From Macrotis lagotis (lineage: Eukaryota; Chordata; Mammalia; Peramelemorphia; Peramelidae), in assembly GCF_037893015.1 (NCBI RefSeq), contig NC_133658.1:426341890-426405889 (forward strand): a stretch of 64,000 bases of DNA. The letters are read 5' to 3'. Positions 23,030 through 34,917 of this stretch are shown here, in pieces. The stretch's first letter is position 1. Each line of letters starts with the position of its first letter. Position numbers and translations under genes: made by a program. Under the pieces are notes generated by a model that ran no database searches, was not told the origin of the DNA, and saw only the letters and a program-made list of their open reading frames with translations.

Positions 23030-23339
23030 TCCAGAAGTATGAATAACATGAATTGAGGTATAGAGAAGAGAAACAGAAATAGAAGAATACACAGTACGTG
23101 GAGGGAAATAATATATATTTAGCACTGAATTTAGTATTTTACATTCATTTTGATTATTGTCATATTAAATTATGAGGTAGTGAGTTCAAATATCATTACT
23201 ACCATTTTAAAAAATTGCTATCAAGTCTGAGAGAGAAGCAACTACTAAAGTCAGTCATTTAGAATAAGGGTCCTCTATCAGGTTTTTTGAACCTAGGGCT
23301 TCTTTTACTGTTGAAGCTAGTACTGTCATCCTTCAAGTC

Positions 23340-23960
23340 ACAGAGCTTTGAAAACTTGGTGTTGATTTATATTCCTCATTCTCCCTCACACCAACATATT
23401 CAGTTCCTAAGGCTTGTTTTTACCAATCTCTCTACTCACAAATCTATTATGTTACCTCTTTGAGTTATTTCAAGAGACTGCTGGTTAGTCTCCTCACTTT
23501 CTACTCCTTCAGCCAAAGTGATCCATGGTCAGTTTTGACCAGACTACTCCCTTACTCAGTAAATTCTAGGATCAAACAGAAACCCACCTTTTTGGTTTTG
23601 AGAATTTTGCTCAACCTATCTCTAACCCACCTTTCCAAAAACTATATATTATGCATTATACCCCTTCCTGAACTTCATGTTGTAGTCAGACTGGACTTCT
23701 CTATATCATTCGTATTTGCCACTCCATTTTCTCTGCCTTTACTTGACCATCCCTTATTTCTGGAACATACTTATACCTGATAAGCTCTGCCCTAGTGCCA
23801 CTCACACAAAGTCTTTCCTGTTCCTCATAGCTCTAATGTCCCTCTCTCCTCAATTTACCTCATATTTATTTTGTATATGGTTCTCAGTGGACACAGTTCT
23901 CTCCCTAATAGAATGAAAGTTCCTTGAAATTGGGGCAGATTTACTTTTGTCTTTACGTCA
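23340..23960 (+). repeat. L2 LINE 3' region
   Basis: 'ctcctcactttctactccttcagcc', 'tgacctcatatttattttgtatatgg'-like sequence, 'aatagaatgaaagttccttgaaattggggcag' and 'cagcaccttgcc' are in L2 order. A 106-codon frame at 23460-23780 falls inside this element and is not a gene. Confidence 0.7.
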
Positions 23961-23969
23961 GCACCTTGC

Positions 23970-24205
23970 CCTACCCTTTGTTGCTGAGTTATTTTTCACT
24001 CTTGCCCAACTCAAGATACTGGAGTGGTTTGTCATTTCCTTCTCTAACTCATTTTACAGAAGAGGAACTGAGGCAAATAGCGTTAAATGATTTACCCAGG
24101 GTCATATAGCTGGAAAACCTCTGAGGACAGATTTGAATTCATGAAGAATATTCTTTCTGAATTCAAGCCCAGTATTCTATCCACTGTACCATCCAACTGC
24201 CATAC
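23970..24205 (-). mobile_element. MAR1 (CORE-type) SINE
   Basis: 'gagttatttttcactcttgcccaactcaagatactggagtggtttgtc', 'cttctctaactcattttac', and head 'ctatccactgtaccatccaactgcc'. Confidence 0.9.
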
Positions 24206-24239
24206 CCTTAGTAGCTAATTAATAACTAGTTGTTGTTTG

Positions 24240-24475
24240 AATGATAGATTTTTCCCTTTATAACATATTACTTTTAAAACATAAGACAGCATCCCTGACC
24301 TCAAAGGTAGTTTATTGTCTGGTAATATCAGGAAGGAAAAAAGCTATCATAACCAATCAGGGCTTCAGGGCTGTCTGTAGCAATCCAAACATGACATTGA
24401 AAATGAACTCAGAGAAGAGGGAAATGAGGAAGTGTAAACTGAGCAGGGCCTTGAAGGACAGATAATAATTAACAA
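24240..24475 (-). repeat. L2 LINE fragment (inverted)
   Basis: 'catccctgacctcaaaggtagtttattgtctgg' and 'gagcagggccttgaaggacag' follow inverted L2 order. Confidence 0.6.
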
Positions 24476-24495
24476 AATAGAGGAGAAGGATGGCA

Positions 24496-24663
24496 TAAAT
24501 TCATCCTGAAGCACTTTTAAAGAAATATCAATGGATAGCAATGGCTTCTTACTCTGCCGTCCCTCTGCATCCAGTGATTTCTAATGGATAACTAAAAATT
24601 TCATAGCTGGATTTTCATTCTCTGACATAAAAAAAACAGTATGAATGATGGCTTGCTCATTAA
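24496..24663 (+). repeat. 168-bp direct duplication, copy B
   Basis: Second copy of 21943-22110 in the same orientation, 2.4 kb downstream. See the finding. 24664-25032 holds nothing recognised. Confidence 0.93.
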
Positions 24664-25032
24664 GTGACCTTGCAAGGAGGGGGCCCTCCTTATGATGAAT
24701 CCAGGTTGGTAGCATTGTTTTTTAATTAATTAAGTCTTCCCATCATTGTTTACTTCTCCCCAAACACAGGAGGTTTAATAAAAGCTGGGCTGAGTTAAAA
24801 ATACTTCAGATTGGGATGTGTGGGTGGAGAAACACAACACACAAACAGCAGATCTTGGGGAAATGAATTCTGAGTTTTACCAGCTAATTGTATAGAGACT
24901 GGTTCTAATCTCATGGGGAAATTCTTTCTCACATTTTTTTTCTTTTTAATTTCAGAGTGTATTCCATTATGGGTGGTAGATCTAAATCAATAATATATGA
25001 ATTCATTTAATCTTGATAACTTCGTTCTTTTA

Positions 25033-25184
25033 GTTTTTTTTTTTTTTTGCAAGGCAATGGGGTTAAGTGGCTTGCCCAAGGCCACACAACTAAGTAATTA
25101 TTAAGTGTCTGAGGTTGCACTTGAACTCAGGTCCTCCTGACTACAGGGCCAGTGCTCTATCTACTGCACCAACTAGCTGCCTCC
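25033..25184 (-). mobile_element. 150-bp marsupial SINE
   Basis: Inverted copy with a long T-run tail, 'gcaaggcaatggggttaag' and a head ending 'ccaactagctgcctcc'. Confidence 0.93.
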
Positions 25185-25465
25185 ATTTAATTGTGAAAAA
25201 GATCTGACACCTCTAATGTAATCATCACCTACACATGCAGGCTGCCTGTTTCCTTGAGATACTTTGAGAATAGTGACTTTCAAACTCCATTGGTCTTCAA
25301 ACCCTTCCCTCCTTAATTCATTCCTTTCTTCAACTTTTATGAAGCATCTTTTATGTGCAAGATGGTAAGAAAGATGAGAAGGGACCCCCATTGAGTGGAA
25401 TTCAAGTTAAAAAACAAAACAAAACAAAACAAACCTGGGTTTGAATCATAGCCCTTAGCAGTTAT

Positions 25466-25598
25466 TTTTGCTGTTGAGGGCTATTTTTCAGTCATGATCC
25501 TTTATGAGGTTTTCCTGGAAAAGATACTTGAGTATTTTGTTATTTTCTTTTCCAGTAAAGTTTTGAAGATGAGGAAAATGAGACAAACAGGGTTAAGT
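25466..25598 (-). mobile_element. MAR1 SINE, left part split by the ERV
   Basis: 'gttgagggctatttttcagtcatgatcc', 'gaggttttcctggaaaagatacttgag', 'gagacaaacagggttaagt'. It stops exactly at the 5' LTR and resumes at 42722 after the 3' LTR. The last four bases, aagt, are the ERV target duplication. Confidence 0.92.
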
Positions 25599-26050
25599 TG
25601 ATGCAGGGGAAAGATGTAGAATTGTGAACTAGCAGAAACAAAATTTGTAATTTTAAAGGATGCTAAATCTTGCTAAATTGAGTGGAGATTCCCTACTCTT
25701 GAGATGTAGTTTTTTTTCATTGTTAAATGTAAAATTTGTATCCTGTTTTCTTCAGGTTTCAACTCTCTACCTAATTCTGAATTCAGTAGGGGGGGTAGGG
25801 AATTCACCTTCTGCAAGGGGCAAGACCATAAAGATCTGGGTTGGATCTCTTCTCCAGACCAGTCTCTCTCTGGCCCAGTCAACTCTGCTTGGCTGCTCTT
25901 TTATTTCTGTCTCTCTCTACCTATCATTTTCTTTTGCATTGTAACTTCTTTTAATAAATCTTTATTTTTCTTTATGCACTACCTGAATTCCCAGGTCTGA
26001 AAGTGATTCTTCACGTGGCAGTAATTGAACCCAAGTAGCCAGCGGCTACA
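25599..26050 (+). repeat. 5' LTR of the ERV
   Basis: 452 bases, TG..CA ends. A TATA-like ataaaga at 25828-25834 and a polyadenylation signal aataaa at 25953-25958 ('ttaataaatctttatttttc') set an approximate U3-R-U5 layout. By eye it differs from the 3' LTR by roughly a tenth of positions plus several indels. Confidence 0.92.
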
Positions 26051-26055
26051 TAATT

Positions 26056-26072
26056 TGGCAAGCCAGCCAGGA
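26056..26072 (+). promoter_or_regulatory. Retroviral primer-binding site, probably tRNA-Arg
   Basis: tggcaagccagccagga starts five bases past the 5' LTR. It matches the complement of the 3' end of tRNA-Arg(ACG), as I recall that tRNA, at 16 of 17 positions. The tRNA identity is from memory. Confidence 0.75.
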
Positions 26073-27171
26073 TACTCTGCTCAGACTTGGGAAACTGGAT
26101 CAAGCTCCATAGGTGTGAAGCACACCCCCTTTTTTAGATTCTAGATTTTTAGAAAAGCAGGAAAATTATTGGACCTCTAGACCTTCTTCTGTGTGTCCCT
26201 TCTTCCAGACTGGGAAAATGGAAAAAGGCTGAGTTTTGTGGGGAGTTAGCTAAGACATGACCCACATGCTAATCCCATGTGGTGTTTCACAGAAATAGCC
26301 CTTATGTGGGCCTACCCTGTGTGTTCAGACTGACTGGAGAAGGCAGTGCTGAGGTATTTGGTTTATAACCCACTGTGTAGTGAGGATTGTTAAGGAAGGA
26401 CATTTGGTATATGTCCAATTGACCTGTTTGCCTATCTAGAAGTTTAGGAGAATTAAAACACAGGAAAACTTGGTACCAAAGACCTTCCCAGCTGTATGCT
26501 AGCTCCTTGGAAGGAATTAGATTTGATTAGCAAAACACCTGAGCTCCTGGAAATTATCTTTGTGTGGAACTCTCTTTCTCTTTGAAATGCTCTCTCTCAT
26601 TTTCTGTGGCCCCCACCCTCTACAGGGGGAGGGGGGAGAGAGAAGGAAAATCTTCCTCTTTAGAACTTAGAAACCCAAACCTATATCTCAAATGGAATGC
26701 ATGCTTCACTGCAGGAAGGGTAAGATCCCCAAAAACTTGTTTTAGCCTCATTTTTTAAAATAGGGGACCCCGCCATGCCTTCTTCCTATTTGAGGAGGGG
26801 GGGGGGAATGACCACTTTTCCTTAGAGTACACATGTTTATCAATTCCAAGCCCCATGCCTTAAGGACATTAGCTGGACTGAGAAAGCCCCACCCTTGGGA
26901 GGGAGAAGGGGAAATGGACAGTTTGAGAAACCTTGTGGTCAATTAGTTAAGGGGGGAGATTACTTTTTCTGAGATTGGGAAATTCAGATTTCATCTTTTA
27001 ATTAAGCCTGTGCTAATAACTAATGTCTCTGTAATAGAGTAACTGGATTTGGACTTTTTTATAAAGTTACTTAAGAATGCATTCAATTTTAACTCTTGAT
27101 TGGCTATTTCAAAATCTTAATGAATATATAAGTGCCTCAAGAAATCTTAATTTGTAAATTCAAATAATGTA

Positions 27172-27224
<53 letters not shown>

Positions 27225-28756
27225 AAACATCAATAGGGCATCTTCACATCTCTCCACTGGCCTAGAGAAGTGGAAAAATGTTTCTAAATTTTGAGATTTT
27301 TTTGGTGCTGGCCAGGGTGTCCAAAAGTCTTACTTTGGTAAATTTGTAATATTTATCCAAAAGAGGTGTGTGTGTGTGTGTGTGTGTGTTTAAACTCCTG
27401 TGTCTGTGTCCGTGTAATTTAGATCTAAAATAGTTACAATTACCTGAGTTAAATGTTACTCCTTTTAGTTTGGGTTTTGAATTTAATTGCTTAAAAAGTC
27501 TAATTTTAAATTAAGTAATTAATGAAGTTGGGATTTGAGCCTGTCCCCTTATGCCATTTGAAAGTTTGTAAGTTGCAAAATTTGTGAAATGATTTTGGCT
27601 GTGAAGTAAACTTTTTTTTAACTTGATATTTATTGACAGCTACATTCAATTATGTTGAGACTTTAAAGTTTAGTAAATGTGGATTTTCTGCCCTTGAGAG
27701 GTTTTGAAAAGCAGGTCAGGAAGGCTTTTGATAGGAAAAGGTCACTACTACTTTGTGTTTACAAAAAAGAAACTATCTGAGAGCTAAATGAGAGTAATTT
27801 AGTCACCTTCAAGGCTCTATAACAAGTCTTGAGAATTTATATGTTATTACAAAGGAAAATATAATTGGATAACTTATATGTCAAGGAATTTGGGAATATT
27901 GAATCATATATAATTATATTTACTGATTTCTTTTGGAAAAGAGAAATATTGTACTAAATTTTGTAATCTGATTTGTTTTGATATAAAATCGATATTGATA
28001 ATATGTTGTTAACAATCTCATAAGGTCTTTTGTTGGTAAAAGAAGAAAGTTTGTAATAATCTTTGTCTCATCACATGTTTAGGGAAGGGAATATAGATAT
28101 GTGTGTGTGTGTGTGTGTGTATGTGTATGACTAAAAGTAAAATCTACTTAACATCTGTTATTTGAAAATAAGAAATTGCATTAACATTGCCTAGCATTTA
28201 TAGCATTTGCTCTTGTTCTGATGTAAATGAGATGTTTAAATAAGATTCTTATGTCCAATGTAAATTAATAATATATGTTTAATTTTAAAGCAGTCAAGAA
28301 TATCGATTTTCTCATGGTAACTGCAGGCAGCTCTGACTGACTGAAATTAACAATTGTGTGGTCTCTCTGTAAGGTAACTTATTGATGAAGAGGATGTATT
28401 TATCAGTTATGTGATATTCTTTTATAACTTCAAAGGAATTATATTTACAGTGCTTAGTTCTCTTGTGAACATGTAAGCTATTTGAATACTGAAGCCTGAA
28501 GCTAACATGTGATTTCTTTGAAGAGGTGATAAGGGAAATATCACAAGTTATGACCCCTTCTGGGATAAATCTGTGGATTCATGCATAATATAATGATGGA
28601 AACATTATTTTGTAAAATTTAATCTCATGTTGTTAATTGACTTGAATGCCTGGTTGTTTTTACTATGTTTTATTGCATTGGAATCAATAGCACATGTTAA
28701 AAATTTAAAGTTTTACCTAAGATGTTCTAATGGCTTTTAAAGAATTCTGAAAGTAT
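26073..28756 (+). other. ERV 5' internal remnant, non-coding
   Basis: About 2.7 kb between the primer site and the plus-strand L1. Frames are short and show no retroviral motif. Three GT arrays (27173-27220, 27366-27389, 28101-28120) interrupt it. I infer a viral leader or decayed internal region from position alone. Confidence 0.5.
27173..27220. repeat. (GT)n microsatellite
   Basis: About 24 GT units. Two shorter arrays follow at 27366-27389 and 28101-28120. Confidence 0.97.
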
Positions 28757-29213
28757 TTTCCTGACAAGATGGTGGAGAGAAGACAGGCACAGTTCTAAAG
28801 TCTTCTGATCTTTTCCCCATTTATCATATGAAACAAACCTCTTAAAAGAAATCCGACCCACAAAACCCAGAAAGAAAAGCCAGGAGAAAGAACATCTACC
28901 TCAGGATTTGTCTCCGGGAGCAGCATTGGCCGAATTCAGGCAGACACAGGTGTGTGAGCAGAAGAACCAGCCCAACTGACCAATGACCTCAGGCCAAGGT
29001 AAAGAGTACCATTGATTGAAGGTAAAAGAATTCAATAGCTCCATCTCCTCCCTTCAAGCAAAGGGAGAAGGCCTCAATCAAGGTCACAGACACTCCAGAG
29101 AAAGCAACCAACACCTCCTACTGTCCAGCCAAAGAAATTGCACTCAGTATGTAAAGCCTCTAGTGATCCCAAGGCCCTGTGACAGGCCCTCCCCAACTCA
29201 AGGTCTTAGCAAA
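28757..29213 (+). promoter_or_regulatory. L1 5' UTR with YY1-like site
   Basis: A 457-base leader. The motif acaagatggtgg near its start (28766-28777) resembles the CAAGATGGCGG YY1 site that positions L1 transcription in other mammals. The minus-strand L1 has the same feature (gtcaagatggtggc). Confidence 0.6.
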
Positions 29214-30336
29214 ATGAAGAAGGGTCAGCGGAAAGGTGGATCCATAGAAAAATTCTTGGAATTGAAAGACCCTAACTCAGAAAGACCTGGAACCTCTGAG
29301 GAGAATACGATCTGGTCTTCAGCACAGAAAGTCTTCCTTGAAGAAATAAGGAAGGAGCTTAAAAATCAACTGGAAAATTCGGGAGAGAAAATTAATACCT
29401 TGCAACAAGAAAACAAATGCTTAGAAAGTACAATTGGACAAATACAAAAGGAGAATAAATCTCTCACATTATCAATTGGACAGATACAAAATGAGAATAA
29501 ATCTGTCACATCATCAATTGGACAAATACAAAATGAGAATAATTCTCTCAGATCCTCAATTGGGCAAATACAAAAAGAAAATAATTCCCTCAAAACCTCA
29601 ATTGGTCAAATGGAAAGCCCTTTCAAAAGTAGAACTGACCAATTGGAAAAGGTTAATGAAGAAAACTCATCCCTCAAAAAAGAATGGAGTCTACAGAAAC
29701 TAATGACTCCATGAGACAGCAAGAGTCAGTTAAACAAAATTAAAAAATAGAAAAAAATAGAAGAAAATGTAAAATACCTCATCAACAAAACCACTGAACT
29801 CAAGAATAGATCAAGGAGGAACAACCTGAAAATTATAGGACTTCCTGAAAACATTGAAGAGAAAAAAGGCCTGCACTTAATATTACAGGATCTAGGGATG
29901 GAAAACTGCCCTGATATCATGGAATCGGAGGGCAAAGTAGTTATTGAAAGAGTACATCGATCCTCACCAGAAAAAGATCATAAAAAGGAAAACACCAAGG
30001 AATGTGGTGGCCAAACTCCAGAACTATCAGATAAAAGAGAAAATCCTGCAAGCAATCAGAAAGAAACAATTTAAATATCAAGGAGCCACAGTAAGGATCT
30101 CACAGGACCTGGCTGCATCAACATTAAGGGATCAAAGGGCCTGGAATGAGATTTTTCGAAGAGCAAGGGAGCTTGGAATGCAGCAAAGAATCTACTTTCC
30201 CACAGAGCTGAGCCTTCTTTTCCTAGGAAAAAGATGGACATTTAATGAAATGGAAGAATTTCAAAAATTTCTGATGAAAAAACCAGAGCTAATCAGAAAA
30301 TTTGGACATCAAACAGGAGGTTCAAGAGACACATGA
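29214..30336 (+). pseudogene. L1 ORF1 (RNA-binding chaperone) pseudogene
   Basis: ORF1p is the trimeric RNA-binding protein that coats L1 RNA. The likely start is ATG 29214 (MKKGQRKGGSIEKFLEL), because upstream in-frame codons have no family resemblance. Then come a coiled coil with five 14-residue repeats of SIGQIQNENKS type (29417-29626), an RRM start RRNNLKIIGLPENIEE (29814 on), and a C-terminal domain (NVVAKLQNYQIKEKILQA .. FPTELSLLFLGKRWTFNEMEEFQKFL). Breaks: TGA at 29712, TAG at about 29748, and a net one-base shift near 29994 between the RRM and the C-terminal domain. Overall length is ordinary for an ORF1 (~370 codons). The TGA probably arose from a CGA. Confidence 0.93.
29417..29626 (+). 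repeat. Five 42-bp tandem repeats in the ORF1 coiled coil
   Basis: The motif aattgg recurs at exactly 42-base steps (att at 29433, 29475, 29517, 29559, 29601). Each unit encodes 14 residues, i.e. two heptads, so the coiled-coil register is kept. Confidence 0.95.
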
Positions 30337-31067
30337 AAAGGTAAAAAAAAAAGGGGGCAGGGCAGTAAAAAGAAAAAAAAATGCTATCCAGTAAGTTGAA
30401 ACTGGCTATATCCCAGCATGGGGAAAAAAGATTCTCATAAAGCTTGAGAATTGTAACTCTAACAGAGAGAAGATACCTAGCCATAAATGATGGACATTCA
30501 TGACCTATCCATGAGACTGCTATCTAAAGAGATGTAACTGACTTTAACCCCACTTGGGAGAAAGACTCTAATAACTCTCAGGAATTTTGACTCTATTCAA
30601 TAGAATGTACTGAATTAGAAGGGACAGACACTCAGAATTTTCTTTGATTTAGAAAGAATGATCTAAAAAACACTACCTCATTAAAAAGGGGGACAGGAAA
30701 GAGATGGGAGGAGGCAGGGGATTGAATGGGGTAAATCTCATTACACTAAGAGGTACAAAAAAACCTATGGTAATAGAGGGGAAGAAGGGAGCAGATGAGA
30801 AACACGTGAATCTTCTCATCAGACTTGGCTTAAAGTCAACCTGCACATACTCAGTTAACTTATAAAACATCTAACCTTTCAAGTATTAAAAGGGGAAAAG
30901 GGGAGGGGGGATGGAGAAAGGGAAGGAGAGTAGGGGAAAAAGGGGAACTAACAAAAGGAAGGGAAGGGAAAAGGGAAAAAGGGAAAGGGGAAAGAAAGGG
31001 GAGGGGGTGATATCAGAGGGCAAACACGCTGAAGGGGGTAGTATTCAGAAACAAAATACTGGGGAAT
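30337..31067 (+). other. L1 inter-ORF spacer with purine tract
   Basis: About 0.73 kb between the ORF1 stop and the first possible ORF2 ATG (31068). 30880-31095 is almost pure A/G (aaaaggggaaaaggggaggg). No open frame. Confidence 0.85.
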
Positions 31068-34000
31068 ATGGATAAGGGGAGGAAAGGGGGAAATACAAAC
31101 AGAGGGAAGATAACACAGAGTGCAATAAAGAATTAGTAATCATAACTTTGAATGTGAATGGGATGAACTCTCCCTTAAAACGTAAGCAAATAGCAAAGTG
31201 GATTAAAAACCAGAATCCTACCATATGCTGCTTACAAGAAACTCATTTGAAGCAGAGAGATACATATAGAGTAAAGATAAAATGTTGGAGCAAAATATAT
31301 TTTGCTTCAGCTGAAGTAAAAAAAGCAGGGGTAGCAATCCTTATCTCAGACAAAGCAGCAGCAAAAATAGATAGCATTAAAAGAGATAAGGAAGGAAACT
31401 TTATCCTCCTAAAAGGTACCATAGACAATAAAGTCATTTCAATACTGAATATATATGCACCCAGTGGGACAGCACCAAAATTCTTAGAGGAGAAGCTGAA
31501 AGAACCACAGGAAGACATAGACAGCAAAACTCTACTAGTGGGAGACCTCAACCTCCCACTATCAGATCTAGATAAATCGAATCATAAAATAAGCAAGAAA
31601 GAAGTTAAGGAGGTAAATAGATAGTTAGAAAAATTAGATATGGTAGACTTATGGAAGAAACTGAATGGGGATTGAAAGGAATATATCTTTTTCTCTGCAG
31701 TACATGTAACTTATACAAAAATTGACCATGTACTAGGACATAAAAACCTAATGATCAACTGCAGAAAGGCAGAAATAGTGAATACATCTTTCTCAGATCA
31801 CAATGCAATAAAAGTCATATGCAATACTGGGCCAAGGAGATATAGACCCAGAACAAATTGGAAACTGAATAACCTCATTTTAAAAAATGAATGGACCAAA
31901 AAACAAATTATAGAAAGAATTAACCATTTTATCTTAGATAATGATAATATTGAAACAACATACCAAAACCTATGGGATTCATTCAAAGCAACACTCAGGG
32001 GATATATTATAGCTCTAAATGCTTACAAGATTAAATTGGAGAAAAAGGAAATCAATGAACTAAACATGCAACTAAAAAAATTAGAGAAAGAACAAATCAA
32101 AAATCCCCAATTAAATACCAAATTTGAAATTCTAAAAATTAAAGGAGAAATTAATAAAATTGAAAGCAAAAAAACTATTGAATTAATAAATAAAACCAAA
32201 AATTGGTATTATGAAAAAACCAATAAAATTGATAAACCTCCGGTCAATTTGATTTAAAAAAAGAAAGAAAACCAAATTGCTAGTATCATAAATGAAAAAG
32301 GTAAACTCACCACCAATGAGGAGGAATTTAAGTAATAATTCAAAATTATTTTGCCCAACTCTATGCCAATAAATATGATAATCTAAATGAAATGGATGAA
32401 TATTTACAAAAATATAAGATGCCCAGGTTAAATGAAGAAGAGATTAAATACCTAAACAACCCTATCTCAGAAAAGCCATCATTGAACTCCCTAAAAAAAA
32501 AATCTCCAGGGCCTGATGGATTCACAAGTGAATTCTACCAAACATTTAAGGAACAATTGGTTCCAATTCTATATAAACTCTTTGGAAAAACAGGGAAAGA
32601 TGGAACTCTGCCTAGCTCTTTCTATGAAACCAACATGGTGATGTTACCTAAACCAGGAAGAGTTAAAACAGAGAAAGAAAATTATAGACCTATTTCCCTG
32701 ATGAATATTGATGCAAAAGTCTTAAATAAAATCTTAGCAAAACAATTAAAACTAGTTATCATCAGGATAATACATTATGATCAAGTAGGATTTATTCCAG
32801 GAATGCAGGGTTGGTGTCAATATTAGGAAAACTGTTAGTATACTCAATTATATCAACAACAAATCTATCAGAAATCATATGAACCTATCAATAGATGTTG
32901 AAAAAGCTTTTGACAAAATACAGCATCCATTCCTATTAAAAACACTGGAGAGTGTAGGAATAAATGGACTGTTCCTTAAAATAATTAGCAGTATCTATCT
33001 GAAACCATCAACAAGCATTATATTCAATGGGGAGAGGCTAGAGGCATTCCCAGTAAGATCAGGGGTGAAACAAGGGTGCCCCTTATCACCACTACTATTC
33101 AATATTGTATTAGAAATATTAGCATCAGCAATTAGAGAAGAAAAAGAAATTGAAGGAATTAGAACTGGGAAGGGACAAAACTCTCACTCTTTGCAGATGA
33201 CATGATTGTCTACCTAGAGAATCCCAAGAAATCATCCAAAAAAACTACTGGAATCAATTAGCAATTTTAGCAAAGTTGCAGGTTATAAAATAAACCCTCA
33301 TAAATCCTCAACTTTTCTATATATGTCTAGCAAGATACAGCAGGAAGAGCTAGAAAGAGAAATCCCATTCAAATTAACCTTAGACAATATAAAATACTCG
33401 GGAGTCTATTTGCCAAGACAGACTCAGAATCTTTTTGAAAACAATTATAAAACACTTCTCACACAAATTAAGTCAGATTTAAATAACTGTGGGCAAATAT
33501 CAACTGCTCATAGATAGGTAGAGCTAATGTAATAAAAATGAGAATTTTACCAAAATTAAATTAAACTATCTGCTTAGTTCCCTACCAATCAAAATTCCAA
33601 AAAATTACTTTAATGAGTTAGAAAAAAATTGTAAGTGAATTAATATGGAGAAATAAAAAGTCAAGAATTGCCAGGAGCTTAAGGAAAAAAAGTGCAAAAA
33701 AAGGTGGCTTGGCCCTACGTGATCTAAAATTATATTATAAAGCATCAGTCATCAAAACTGTTTGGTATTGGCCAAGAAATAGAGTGGTGGACCAGTGGAA
33801 TAGACTAGGTGTAAAAGCAGGAGATGATTATAGTAATCTGCTGTTCAATAAATCCAAAGAGTCCAGTCATTGGGATAAAAACTCCTTCTTTTGGATATCC
33901 CTCCTGGGATAGTTGGAAGTTAGTATGGAAGAAACTTATATTAGACCAACACCTCACACCCTTTACCAAGATAAGATCCAAATGGTTACAGGACTTAGAC

Positions 34001-34917
34001 ATAAAAAAGAATCCTATAAGTAAATTTGAAGATCAAGGACTAGTTTACCTGTCAGATCTATGGAAAGGGGAGCAGTTTATGACTGAGGAAGAGTTGGAGA
34101 ACATCACCAAAAACCAATTAGATGATTTTGATTACATTAAATTAAAAAGCTTTTGCTCAGATAAAACCAATATAACCAAGATCAAAAGAAATGTAATAAA
34201 TTGGGAAACAATCTTTACAACTAATGATTCTGACAAAGGACTCATTTCTAAAGGATATAGAGAACTGAGTCATATTTTTAAAACAAAAAGCCATTCCCCA
34301 ATTGACAAATGGTCAAAGGATATGCAAAGGCAATTTACAGATGAGGAGATCAAAGCAATTCATTAGCCATATGAAAAAATGCTCTAAATCATTAATTATT
34401 AGAGAAATAGAAATTAAAGCTTCTCTGAGGTACCACCTCACACCTCTCAGATTGGCCAATATGACCCCAAAGGATAATGATCATTGTTGGAAGGGTTGTT
34501 GGAAATCTGGGGCTCTATTACACTGTTGGTGGAGCTGTAAACTAATCCAACCCTTCTGGAGAGCTATTTGGAACTATGCCCAAAGGGCAACAAAAATGTA
34601 CATACCCTTTGACCCAGAAATACCACTACTGGGTCTATATCCTGAAGAAGAAAAAGGGTAACAACATTACTTTTACAAAAATATTTATAGCAGCCCTGTT
34701 TGTGGTGGCAAAGAATTGGAAATCCACTAAATGTCCTTCAATTGGGAAATGGCTCAGGAAACTGGTATATGTATGTCATGGAACACTATTGTTCTATTAG
34801 AAACCAGGAGGGATGGGATTTCAGGGAAGCCTGGAGGGATTTGCATGAACTGATGCTGAGTGAGATTAGCAGAACCAGAAAAACACTGTATACCCTAACA
34901 GCAACATGGGAGTGATG
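31068..34917 (+). pseudogene. L1 ORF2 (endonuclease / reverse transcriptase) pseudogene
   Basis: Endonuclease: TLNVNGMNSPLKRK (31145 on), CCLQETH with the catalytic Glu, VGDLNLPLSDLD, and SDHNAI near 31795. Reverse transcriptase: [57 protein letters not shown], and FADD at 33190-33201, all catalytic Asp present. C-terminus: PIDKWSKD, then the Cys/His cluster HCWKGCWKSGALLHCWWSC (34480-34540). Breaks include TAG 31622, TGA 31673, TAA 32255, a shift near 32335, an extra base near 32814, a shift just before FADD, and further shifts after 33230, 33510, 33900, 34366 and 34660. ATG 31068 (MDKGRKGG) is out of frame with the domain, so the N-terminus is also shifted. Confidence 0.93.

Noticed and set aside
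23460-23780. 106-codon plus-strand frame
   Set aside because: It sits inside an L2 3' region and has no domain or codon pattern suggesting a gene.
21943-24663. The 168-bp pair as LTRs of a small retroelement
   Set aside because: No TG..CA ends, primer site or target duplication, and the interior is ordinary L2, MIR and MAR1 sequence.
29366-29593. Minus-strand 75-codon frame with repeated FSFCICPI motifs
   Set aside because: It is the antisense reading of the 42-bp repeats in L1 ORF1.
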